Source of the DNA: Plakobranchus ocellatus
Taxonomy: Eukaryota; Mollusca; Gastropoda; Plakobranchidae
NCBI GenBank assembly: GCA_019648995.1
Contig: BLXT01003760.1
Span: 50,009 to 76,731 of the forward strand
Direction: 5' to 3'
Length of the DNA: 26,723 bases
Below, piece by piece: positions 8,644 through 20,600 of the stretch. The notes beneath the pieces are model-generated. The model saw only the letters and a program-made list of their open reading frames with translations. It did no database searches and was not told the DNA's origin. Each line of letters begins with the position of its first letter. Position 1 is the stretch's first letter. The position numbers were made by a program, and so were the translations under genes.

Positions 8644-11600
8644 GTGAGTTGGCTAGTAGTATACTATCAATAAAAGTGTAACTTACCTTTTTGTAAAATT
8701 TAGTGGCTGCATCTTTTCTTCCATTTGTACAAGCTATTGTAATCCTGATAGCACAAAGGAGTGAAATTCTTACAGTTTTCCAGCCCACACATTAACTCTC
8801 ACTAGGAAATAAGGTTGTGACATATCTAACATAAATCTGGACTCTTAAGGGCTAATCTTCTGGGTCTAGCCTTAAAACTTGTAACATTGAGTCAAATTCT
8901 AAATCGGCCTTGGCCAAGCCTATTTTAGTTTAACAGTGATTATTTTTTTTTTTTAGCTTTGTTTATCTTTTTTCAATCCAAGGAAGTGCAAAAAATATTG
9001 TTCATAGGAAGCTATTAGATTGTAATGGAGAGATCAGAAAAGCTTGAGATGCTATTAGACACTTTCAGAGATTTATACTAGGGAGAAGATAAACGAAAGT
9101 ATGTGATTGGTTAATATTTTTAGCTAACCTTGTTTACATAGAAAAGTAACTTCTAGTCTGTTCTGGCATGGATTGTTTGTGTAATAGTGACCTAATTAGC
9201 CTGGGCATAACATAACTAGTATTTTCTGGATGATATGGGTAGTGTTATAAAAGAATAGACACAATTGTTCAAGAGGTCACTGTCAGACAAATTATTGATG
9301 TTATTGAAATCTTAGAATCTGGCTCTTAAAAAACAAAGAGATCAAAGGTGACAATAAGCAAACACAGTTGTTTAAAATTTTTCTATTTAAATTTGTACGT
9401 TAAGTGCCCATTAAAATTAGAAAAAAAAGAACAAAGTTTTCAAAATGTAAAAACATGCTTCTGCCAATTCTATTTTTTATTTAAGGTGAACACTTAAAAA
9501 AGGTCATGCCATCATTTTGTGATGGTGACGATAGTGAAATAACTCAAAGCTTGGTTCATTGCCTCCTTGAAGATGAGAGTGATGGTGCAGAGCTCATTTT
9601 GGAACTGAGAAAAGTGTTGCACAAGCTTGTGGATGAGTATCAGAAAGGTAATTCTATTCTGTGTTATGGATTTTTTTGTATATAAATATATATATAATAT
9701 CTGAGATTTTTTAAACTCTTCAATTAAAATTAATTATTGATGTACAGGCAATATAAGGCACATTAGGCCTATCAAGGCCTGAGCTGCTGAAATCCAAAAC
9801 TTAACTGATGAGCTGGAATCACATTTTGAAATTTTTTTTATCACTGAAACATCTTGGAACTTCTTTCTATGAAAGCTTTGAAGGGCTATGGGGTAAGTTG
9901 AGCAATTTTCATAAACATTGGTCCCTTGTGCTTCTGTTAATTATATGGAGCATAATATATGACCTTAAGTAGAAATTTACACTAAATGGCAATATTTGTG
10001 TGCAGTTAGAATACAAGAGAAGTCAAAACTTTTCTCACTGTAACCTCTTCAACACCTATCAAGGTGTACGCTTCTGGAATCGAAAAATTAATTTTGTTGA
10101 GGCCAGTTTGGATGCGCTAGAATCTCATTTTGAAAAAATTTGTTTGTCACTGAAACATCTTGGAACTTCTTTCTAAGAAAGCTTTGTAAGGGCTATGGAA
10201 ATGCTAATGACAGGAACAAAATTCTTAATGTCCATATAAGTTTAACTCTTTCAAGACGGATTTTTTTTTGGATGTAGACTGAATTCATAGTGAAAAAACA
10301 AAAATAGAGATATGTATCAGAGCTGATATATCAGCATATCTCCAGATGGGGTGAAAATTAGCGCCTATATATCGGTGTACATCTGGAATAAGTTAAAACC
10401 TTTCAAAGAATATACAGTGTGTTGAGTTAGTTAAATTTTTTTTGTGACTGTCGAAAAAAATTGGATTTTTGCTCCACTATAAAGCATGAGCTTTTTCTTT
10501 AAATCTGAGATAACAAGACATATTTCTTTAATTAACCGTTACTATTCTAACTGGTCAAATCTCATTGAAATGAAAGGTGATATTTTCTTTGCTCATTTTT
10601 CTCAACATGTCCAGATCCCTCCTCTTTGTCTTTATATTCTCTAAACAGTACACACTCAGCACTGCAGAGATCACAAGGTTTTTTATGTAGGTTTTATCAG
10701 AGTGTTTCTTTGAACTCTTGCAAGGGATGAATATCAGATGTAGAGTTGTTAATGTTTGTATGACAAGAGCAAAGGGAAAAAAAACCCAAACAATCAGGAA
10801 ATGAGACTAATAATTTTTCTTTCTCTTGATTTAACTTATAACCATCACAATAATGACACGAATACAGAATTATAAACAGGGTAAGTTGATTACATGCTCA
10901 TTTTAACCAAATGAGCAATGATCAATGTATCTTATCACTAACTCTCGCCTTAATTTACGAGTAAAAAATTAAAACGACTAGAATTTTAAAAATATAAGAA
11001 AAATAAATAGATCAAGTGATAGTCTCACACAATAACTTTTTACTCTTCCCACATAAAGCAGTTGAAAAAAAAATTGTAAGGACACTCTGAGGAGAATTTT
11101 GCTTTGAACATGAGATTTCAGTTTGTAGCTAATTGCTCTTAAAAAGGTATAGGAAATAATCTGGCTAAAAAATAGTAGTCTAACAAACAAATGAAAAATC
11201 TGACAATAGATATAACCATTGAATATTTAAAAACCTGGATTGTAGACTGAGTGATCATTTAATCCAGTGTTCAACTCACCCCATTATCCCCTATGTTGAT
11301 TCCTAGCCGGGAGATGAAACTTTTAAGTTTTTGAAAAAAAAAATTTTAATGAGGAAAAAGCACGTTAGAATTAATTTTTCTTATTTGTCAGCACTATTTT
11401 TTTTCCACCTAAGATTTTCTCATCTCTTTCCTCTTGTTTTGATATTTTGATACCCCTTTTACTTTTGAGAGCTCAATGAACCTTGGTGGATAGTAATAGC
11501 CCTTTTGGTAGCCTACAGAGTTTGTAATATAATCTGAAGTGAAAAACTCGAGGTATGTTCCATAACAATCTTGTTAACACTTACGTATGCAACTCTGTTT

Positions 11601-14600
11601 GTGATAAAACCAAGTAGAAATGGTGCACTCCATAAAAGTAGGTAGAAAAGCTCTAATTTACTGTGTACATGAAAGGGGCTTTGGTATCTTATTTGATGAA
11701 AAAACAGCAAAGTCTGGGGAATTGGTATTCAATTTCAGAGTAGCTAAACTGGTAGCCAAACTATTAAATCTAGGTATTAATCAGGTGTATGCACCATCTG
11801 TTAGTGAAGACATAGAAGTAGAAAAATTTATGAAGAAATAGAAAAAGCAACGGGCTATATAAAATTCCACGTTATCATAAATAGAGATTTGAATGCAGAA
11901 GTTGGGGATGAAAGGGAAGAATATAATGTAAGGTCCATTGCAATAGGGACTGTAAATGAACATGGGACTAAGCTAGTCACAAATACTTGGTATCAAAACC
12001 ATCCTAAAGGACAGTGGACATGGAAGAGCCCCTGTGATATAAGTAGAGACCAATACATAATATTCTCAAACAAAAATGATTAGGAAACACCATCAAAACA
12101 TCCAAAATACTGCCAGGAGCCAACTGTTATTCAGACCACATTCCAGTCACTTGTAAATTTAAAATAAAATGTACTGCAATAAAAAAGGCAAAGGCCAACA
12201 TGAAATTCCAAATGGACTGACTAAAAGCTGATGAAAAGCTAAGAGACAAAATTGCTGTAACTGCAAAATAAATATGAGACTCTAAACATTCAGACGTAAA
12301 GGAATTATGGTCAAAAATGAAAAAAAAAAAGCTCACTTAATGAAGCCATAGAGCAAAACATTTTCCAAAAACGATCCAAAAGAGTATACAAAGAAATACT
12401 AAATTTGATGGAAGAAAGATGCAAATAAAAAAAGTGAGGAAACCTATTATAAAGATCTATACAAAAAAAAAAAGGTAAAACGTTATGTGGCAAAAGAAGA
12501 ATAGATTAATCAACAGTGTCAGGAAAAAGACCAATAGCTAAATATGGATAAAAAAATTCTTGCATGCAACATTAACAATGGGACAGGTAAAAAAATCAAG
12601 TGCAGTAATTCTGGCTCGTCATATCAAAAGATGGAGCAATGTTGACGGGAAAAAAAAGGAAGCATCGAACAAATGGTCAGAATATGCTGAAGATCTTTCA
12701 AAGATGATGGGGTGAAAAACGTAAAATATGGCAACACCTACAGAGTCCAACTATCCTAAACAAAAAGTGGAAATGTTACAGGACCAGATAACATACCAAT
12801 AGAAATTAGCACAGCATTAGATAACTTAGGAATAGATCTGATAAAAAAATCTCCTAAATGCAATATATAACAGAGGTACAGTGCCAGAAGATCTTTCATA
12901 GAACAATCATTTTAATCAGCTAATTACAAAAGTCCTGCTGCATGTTTTGATGCATAGAGTACACAAGAGTCAAAGATTATAAATATCTGCAAAACAGTTT
13001 GGCTTTGTGCTGATAAGGGATAAAAAAATGCAATATTCACTCTGTCAATGTTTGTTGAAAGGTGTATAGAAATGCAAAAAGACCCCCATCTATGTTTCAT
13101 TGATTATTCTAACACCTTTAACAAAATAAAACATGTAGAGCTGTTTCCTATGCTAGAAAAATTAAACATTGGTGAAGAACATCTGAGAGTAATTAGAAAT
13201 CTATAATGGGATCAAACTGCATCTGTAAGAGTTGGAGAAGAACACAGTTAGTTCAAATCCATTAAAAAAGGTGTGATGCACGGATGTGTAATGTCTCCTG
13301 ATCTGTTTTAACCTATACAGTGAAATGATCTTAAGGAATGTAGAAGATGTTTCAAGTTTTTAATATTCTCAGGATGATACAGATTTGTGTTTTAACAGAA
13401 GAATCTGGAGTACAACTTCAAAAACTTTAAGATACTGTTCTTTTAGAGAGGGAAAGAATAGGCCTGTTTTAAAATGCGAAAAAGTCGAAATCTATGGTCA
13501 TCTCCAAGAAATCCTTTAACCCCAAATGCAATCTCGTAAGGGGAAAAATCAAATAAGTTACAAAATTGATATATTATCTTGACTACCTAATAACATCAGA
13601 TGATAGATGCACAAGTGAATTGAGTAAAACAGTGCCATGGCTAAAGATACATTCCAAAAAATGAAACCAATACTGGCAAACATAATCACAAGTATGGAAA
13701 CCAAGATAGGGTATTGAAAGTATAAATGTGCTGTCAATTTTATTATATAACAATTTTATAAATTAGTTATTATATAATAATTTTATAAAATAGTTTTGGG
13801 CAAGAGACAAATGAACAGAGAGAAAACTGGAAGCATTAGATATGTGATTTATCAGAGGAATTATGATGATATCATAAACAGAAAAAAAGTCAAATGAATC
13901 AATACTGAAAGAAGCTAATCTTGAGCGATCATTCATTAAAACCAGAAGATGGAGCAACTACAATTTTTAGGATACATTTGCCAACATAAGGGTTTCAAAC
14001 AATAATTGAAAACACAGGTAGTGGAGGTAGACTGAGAATAACTTTTATTGAAAGTTTAAGTGTGTGCAATAAATAATGATAGCAGCAAGAACTTTATAAG
14101 ACTATTTGAGAACAGGACTGATTGGAGGTACATGATCGTCAATATGTATTTTTGAAAGGACACCTAAAGAAGAAGAAGGAATGATAAACAGCGCTGATGC
14201 CTGGAGGAGAAAAAAAAACTATGTATACGCAGTCTAAATCTAACTTGCTTTTCTTGCTTACCTTACACATTCTGGTAGCATTCTCTGCAATATTAACATT
14301 AATACTAGGGTAAATCAAAATAATAATCTTCCTGACCTGGTCTGAATACTGAATCAAAATAAAATATAAATCCCTGTCATTGCAAATAGATTTTGTAATT
14401 GTTTTAGAGCGTTTGTGGGATGCTACCACCTCCCAATTTTATTTCTTAAACAGAACTGAAATAGTCTTTGATTAGGCCCTCTTGCAAAAGTCTTGACAAG
14501 TTTGGTGTACTTTGGTATTTCCTACAGTGCTTTTTTTCTTATCTTGTGCTCAAGCTCCTGAAAAAGTTACAACCCTTGGTACTCTTCCATAAAACCTTTT

Positions 14601-17600
14601 TATATGGACCAGGCTGACTCAACCTGATCAGACAATCTGTGGTTATGTGGAAAATATTTTAAATGCTCAGTTTTTAAGAATTTTATAGATCTTTGTATGT
14701 TATGGAAAGAAGTCACTGACAGATTTGTTTTTTGCTGTAATTTTGTTTTGCAGGTTTCACAAAATGCAAATCAGGGAAAGATCACACTCCTGAAAAAATT
14801 GCAAACACTATAATGCACATGATAGATGGATCTTTGCTAAAGCAGATGTCTAAAGATCAAGCATGTGAGATTTGTCGTAAGCTGTGTGAGAAGAAATTTA
14901 TAATGGAGGTATGTTTCCCAAAAAAATCTAATGCATGTTTATTTGTATATTTTTGTAAATAATGATGATCATGCTGGAAGGTTCCTTGAGTCTGGAGATA
15001 ATCTAAAACTTATATGTGGCTGTCTTAATCTATTGTTATCGAGATGTCAATTTTCATGAAAATGAAACATGTATTTTTTGTCCCCCAAACCCTGTAGACA
15101 CAAAATTTTCATATTTAAGCCTTAAATAAAATGGAATTATGCAGTGCAAGTCGGTAAGCAAAAGCCAGCTTTTATAATTAAGCCTTTTTGAGCGTAATAC
15201 CTTGCAAAAGAATTACTGTGAGGAGGAATGGGAGGAATGGGGGGTGGGGGTGGGGGCGTAGGGGGAGATGCACTTTTTAAAATATTTATCTTTCACTAGT
15301 TGCTGTGTATAGATATTTTACAGGTGGCTATTGAAACATTGAGCACAAGCAAATTTAAAAGCTTTTGCACATTTTCACATAAAGATTGAAAACTATTTCA
15401 GAATTCAATTACACTGTTTTTCCTCAGAGAAAATGCGAAGCTGCTGTGAAGGAAGAAAATGGCTACAAAATTTGTCTTGAGATGTTGAAGCACCTGAGAG
15501 AAAGAAAACCAGAGTGGCCGTTTGAGCTGATGGAGATCAGAAGAACTTCTCTAAAAGGTTTTCATCAGTATAAACTTTGGATTTAATTTTTAACAAACAA
15601 ATATACCTTTTTTTTTTCTTGTACCTTAAGATAAGAGTCACTTATAATTTTACATTGGACTGAAATAGACTGATTTATGACCATGGCCTTTTTATTTTCA
15701 ATTTTGCATCCACAGTGTAGAATTTTGCTTCACAGTCTATTAAGTATAAAATGGGAAGGTGTGATGAAAAAGGGTATCAGTAACACCAAAGCTCCTGCAG
15801 CCTGTTTATGGCTGTTTGGTCAACAGTGCTGAACAGAGTTAAGGCAAATCAACTATTAAACTTGTAAAATATTTTAACCCATAAAAAGGTACTTTCAATT
15901 TTAATTTTGTTTTCATTTAAATTTCTTAGTCTGTTCTTCATGTGCTCAGATCATTGTAATTAATTTTTTGTAATCTAAAAGTTGGATGCTTTTTTCATGA
16001 TTAATTTTTAACTAAATTCCATAAAACGTGAATGTAAACCTTGTCTTCAGCACAACTGTAGAATATATTATTTTTCATTTGATAACTTTGTTCCACATCT
16101 AACAGTTTTTTTTGTTTTGCTCAAAACAATATTTTTCATGAATCAGAAGATATATGAAGACTTGACTCTCTGCTTCTATGGTAGATATCACCTTCAAGCT
16201 TTCAGGAATTGATTATCATTTAGTTATCCATCATCATAAAAGAGTTTTTTAAAACACATTGCGAATAGTTTGCTTTTTTTGTTTTTTTGTGCCAGTTGTT
16301 TCCCCTCCAATTTTTTGTGACCTTTTTTTGATTTTGCCCTATTTTTCCAACTTGAAAAAAGCTCATGTTTGATTTGAGATAACCATATACAAAAACTGTT
16401 CGCAAAATTTCAAACACATGCCTTTCATAGTGTGTGAGTTTAAGCTGCCACAGTCTTTCTTTTCCAAGTCCAAGATTTATGATTATTAAGACTATTTAAT
16501 CATTAAAAAATGCATGGAGTAGGTAAAGTCTAGAGCCATATGAGTAAGATCTAGATATTTGCCTACTCTTTCCCCCTCATTTATACTTTTTACTAAAAAT
16601 GAATTTTTAATCAGAGCAAAAGGAAGATCATCCCCACAAACAAGAATCAACTTCAACTGACACTGTAGACTTGAAGGAATCACAAAGTGATCTTGAAACT
16701 CAAGCAATGATGAATACATTGGAACAGGAATCAAAATTCTCATCCAAGTTTTCGGACATTGAAAGTAGCAAAGGTTGGTTTCAAGCATTACATCTCAAAT
16801 TTATTTTAAAAGCAACAAGAACTTAGCTTAATGTTAATCCCATAATTGTTACAACATCAAACTAGTAAAATTTATACCTGTATCAAATGCATGTGGAACC
16901 ATTTAAGTAAAAGTTCATAACATAACCTAGATGCCTTACCTCATTCTAGATGTATGCCACTATATGGGCGTTAATTTTCACCCCCATCTGGACATATGCC
17001 AATATATTGGTGCTGATGACCTCTAAATTCTATTTCTTGGGCATAAATTCCATCTGCATCCAAAAAAAAATCATCCGTTTTAAAAGATTTGAAACAGTTG
17101 AATGTAAATAAGGCAAGGTTTTTTAAAATTTTTTTTTTAATTGAAAATGTATCTAATAGTTAGACATCAACATTTCATCTTTCAAGAGATAAAATAAAAC
17201 TAAAACCAATCATTGTCTAATTCAAATGATGAAAAAGATTCAACAAAATGTCTGAGAATAACTTTCATTCAAAAAATCCCTTTTTTATTCTTCTTTTGGG
17301 ATAAATCATCAAAATATTTATGAAGAAAAAGTTATTAACTTCTTTCTAAATTGATTGTTTTGAATTTTTTTAGCCCAAACCACTGGGCTGCAAAACATTA
17401 TTTTGACTTAGTTTCTTTGGATAGTAATATAATTTTTTTACATATTATTTTTTTCTTCTTTTTTTCATTGTAGCTATCTTCGATGATTTAAAAAAAAAAG
17501 AGGAAGATCATATGGTTGACTTTTCTGATGAAGCCTCTGACAGTGATGATGAAGAGGTGCACACTACTGGTAATTTTTACTTAACAACAATTTTCAAAAA

Positions 17601-20600
17601 CGTGATAGAAGTTGGCCTTATTCGTTATATGAGGAAATAAAGTTTGGACATTCCAAATAAACATGATTTCCTAGTTAAACAAAACTGTTTAGCCTTAGAA
17701 AGAAACAAAAAGCCCCATTAAATTAAAAACAAATTTATAACATTTTTTGGGCTCTCTTCAGAAATTGTTGAAGTCCACAGAACATAACATGTTGAGAATA
17801 TGAATGGAATTTTGATGTTAAGATAAAATTTATTTAGAGCTGACTCTCACACGGGGTAACAAGATGCTGCAGTTAAGGGAACAAAACAGTTGCTGGCTAT
17901 AAGATTTCAAATATTTTTTATTTTTATATTGCTAGGCAATTTCTAAATTGAAGATTTTAATGATTAGGAATAGAGAGACAGCAAAGATTAAAATAATGAT
18001 GAAGAACTGGAAAGAGATACAAGAATGACTTCCTGTACAAATCTGATTTTGTTTGTCACATGTTGCCATGGTTCTCACCTCAAATACATTTGGTTTTCTC
18101 AGCACCAGTCAGCTTGGCACTAAGAGAATATCAAAAAGAGTTGTCAAAAGATGCTCTTGAAGGGCTGAACACAATAATTTGCGCCCCCACAGGCAGTGGA
18201 AAAACAAGAGTGGCTACTTATATTCTTCTTGAGCACCTGAAAAAACAAGACAGTATGTTTGTTTCTTTTTAATTGTAAATGCCATGCACATAAGAAATCA
18301 AAACGTTACTGGCCTTTTGAGAGACATTTTGCAATCTGCTGACTAAGAACCTGCCACATGAAAAGTTTGACCTTTTAATGTAAAATAGAATGATTAATGT
18401 AAGAAACACTACCTTTGAAATTCAACTGTGAAAAAATCAATGAAAACCGATACCATCAGTTAACCTTTGGTCTCTTGTAACTTTGAAATTCAACTGTGAA
18501 AAAATGAATGAAAATAGATAATTAACTTTTGGTATTTTGTAAATATTATTTTGGATTCTTTCTGATGTAAGGGCCATTTTTTTTTCTTAGCAGACGTTTA
18601 CACAATTTTCAGCAGCATAAATTGATAAAAATGTACATAAATGATCAAATTGTACAGAAAGGGATAAAGTTTCAATTGATGCATGGTCAAGACTTCAAGT
18701 TATTCGCACAAGAAAAGGAACCTTTATGGCAACTAGAGTGCTCATTAACTTATCTTATCATAGCATAAATGTGAAAATGGAGTACATTATTGTTGAAAAC
18801 TTGTGTTTTTCATGAAAGTCATAGTCGATTTGAAGTTCATGAATCAAAACTGAACCACCATGATCTGAAATGTAACAGAGGTGATTTTTTCTTTTAAGTT
18901 TAAAAGATGTATTTGTTTAGAACACTTTGATTTTGTCATTTTCATTAGTATTAATAGTTTTTTTTATATTACTGTGAAAATTGTGGATACATGACTAAGA
19001 ATGAGTATACTTCATTTCAATAGACATTGATGATCATGTTCCTCCACTGAAACCTATTCCACTGTTAACCTTAAAAAGTTGTTGTTGCTACCCTTGCCTA
19101 TTGCCCATGACTCAATTCAATAGAAGATATTCTCTGTCTGCCTCTACTGTGTTTGCCTTCAATCTTTCCAGTGATTGCTAGTGTTCTAAACCCTTGTGGT
19201 GGCAAATATGGCCTAAAAACTGTAGTTGCCTCTGCCTTATGGTTTTAATTAGTGATCGCTTGAGATTAGCCTCTTTCAGTACCAATTCATCGGACTTTTT
19301 TCTGCCCAGGATATCCTCATCATTCTTCTGATAAACCACATCTCTACTGCTTCTAGTTTTTTCTCTGCTTCTTTGTATATTGTCCAACACTAACTACCAT
19401 ACAAAAGTACTGACCATACATTTGTTTTAATTACCCTTAATTTGGTTTTTCATACTTATGTTTCTATTTGCCAGTATTGGTTTCATTATTTTTTAATGCA
19501 TCTTTGGCCATAGCTTTTCTTTTCCTAATTTCACTCACGCTTCTGCCATCTGATGTAATCAGGTAAGCTAGATATTTGAATTTTTTAACTTGTTTGATTT
19601 GTTCGCCCTTGCTAACGAGATTGCACTTGGGGTCAGGAGATATCTTTGAGATGACCATGCATTCCATTTTATTTACATTCAAAGGCAGGCCCCCTCTGCT
19701 ATTAAATCTGTATCATCTGCATACTCCATATTATTAAGATTCTCTTCATTTATTTTTAAGCTTGAAATATCAAGATTCTTTAAGATTAATTCACTATATA
19801 GGCTAAAAAGGTCAGGAGACATTACACATCCCTGCCTCACACCTCTTTTGATGGATTTGAAATCACTATGTTCTCCTTCAATTCTTACAGGTGCAGTCTG
19901 ATCCCAGAATAAATTTCTAATTATTGTCAGGTCTTTCCCATCAAATTTTCTAGCATACGAAACAGCTCTACATGTTTTACTTTGTCAAATGCCTTAGAAT
20001 AATCAATGAAACAGAGATGGAGATCTTTTTTGCATTTCCATACATCTTTCCATAAGCATTTGACAAAGTGAATATTGTGTTTCTAGTCCCTTTATCAAGC
20101 ATAAAGCCAAATTGTTTTGGAGTCATCTCTTGAGCATTCTATGTATTAAAACGCTTAACAGAATCGTTATAAAATGGCTCATTAAACTGATTGTTCTATG
20201 AAGTTCACATTCTGTTGCTCCTGGTATTTTAGGCAGTACTATAAAAACAGATATTCAAAAATCTTCTCGAATTGTACCACTATTGTATATTGCATTAAGA
20301 ATTTTTGTTGTTAGATCTATTCCTAAATTATCTAATGCATTAATTATTTCTACTGGTATATTTTCTGGTCCCGTGGCTTTTCCATTTTTCATTTTCTTTA
20401 TCGCTGCTTCTACCTCTTCTTAGAGGATGGTTGGGCGTTCTATGTTTTTCTGTATTTTGGGTTTTTTGCACCTATCATCTTTAAAAAGATCTTCAACATA
20501 TTCTGACCATCTGTTTAGTATTTTCAGTTCTGCCTTTTGATTTGATGCAGCCAGGGCTACTGCATTTAATTTTCTTACCACTGACGTCTTTGGTTTTAAC

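Larger units (their letters stand above)
11610..14190 (+). mobile_element. LINE copy A: endonuclease plus reverse transcriptase, degenerate, same strand as the gene
   Basis: This is a non-LTR retrotransposon remnant of the RTE/BovB-like (endonuclease-reverse transcriptase) type. In order: an AP-endonuclease-like region (about 11620-12085), a linker with [16 protein letters not shown] residues (about 12670-12710), reverse transcriptase with motif [10 protein letters not shown] (13096-13122) and a YADD position read as SQDD (13364-13381), and a C-terminal [10 protein letters not shown] segment near 13965. It ends near GGACACCTAAAGAAGAAGAA. Many stops and frameshifts show it is dead. It appears truncated at the 5' end, since the start of the endonuclease is missing. 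It aligns with copy B over most of the shared length. Confidence 0.85.
9648..14753 (+). other. Intron 2 (5106 bp), holding LINE copy A
   Basis: The donor is GTAATT and the acceptor TTTTGTTTTGCAG. The intron carries a spaced direct duplication (9768-9891 and 10055-10198), a dispersed repeat (10242-10400), unremarkable AT-rich DNA (10401-11600) and LINE copy A (about 11610-14190). No other gene is seen. The short open frames here are chance or LINE fragments. Confidence 0.85.

Noticed and set aside
8483-8788. 101-codon open frame on the minus strand
   Set aside because: Lies opposite exon 1 and the 50-bp repeat. It has no domain, and the sense strand explains the coding bias. The antisense donor motif is noted as a finding only.
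11610-14190. LINE copy A as a host gene exon set
   Set aside because: Endonuclease and reverse transcriptase motifs with many stops, and a related copy in the opposite orientation in intron 7, mark it as a retrotransposon.
16492-16788. 98-codon open frame on the minus strand
   Set aside because: Antisense of receptor exon 5 and its flanks. Exon 5 has matching phases and splice sites, whereas the antisense frame has no motif.
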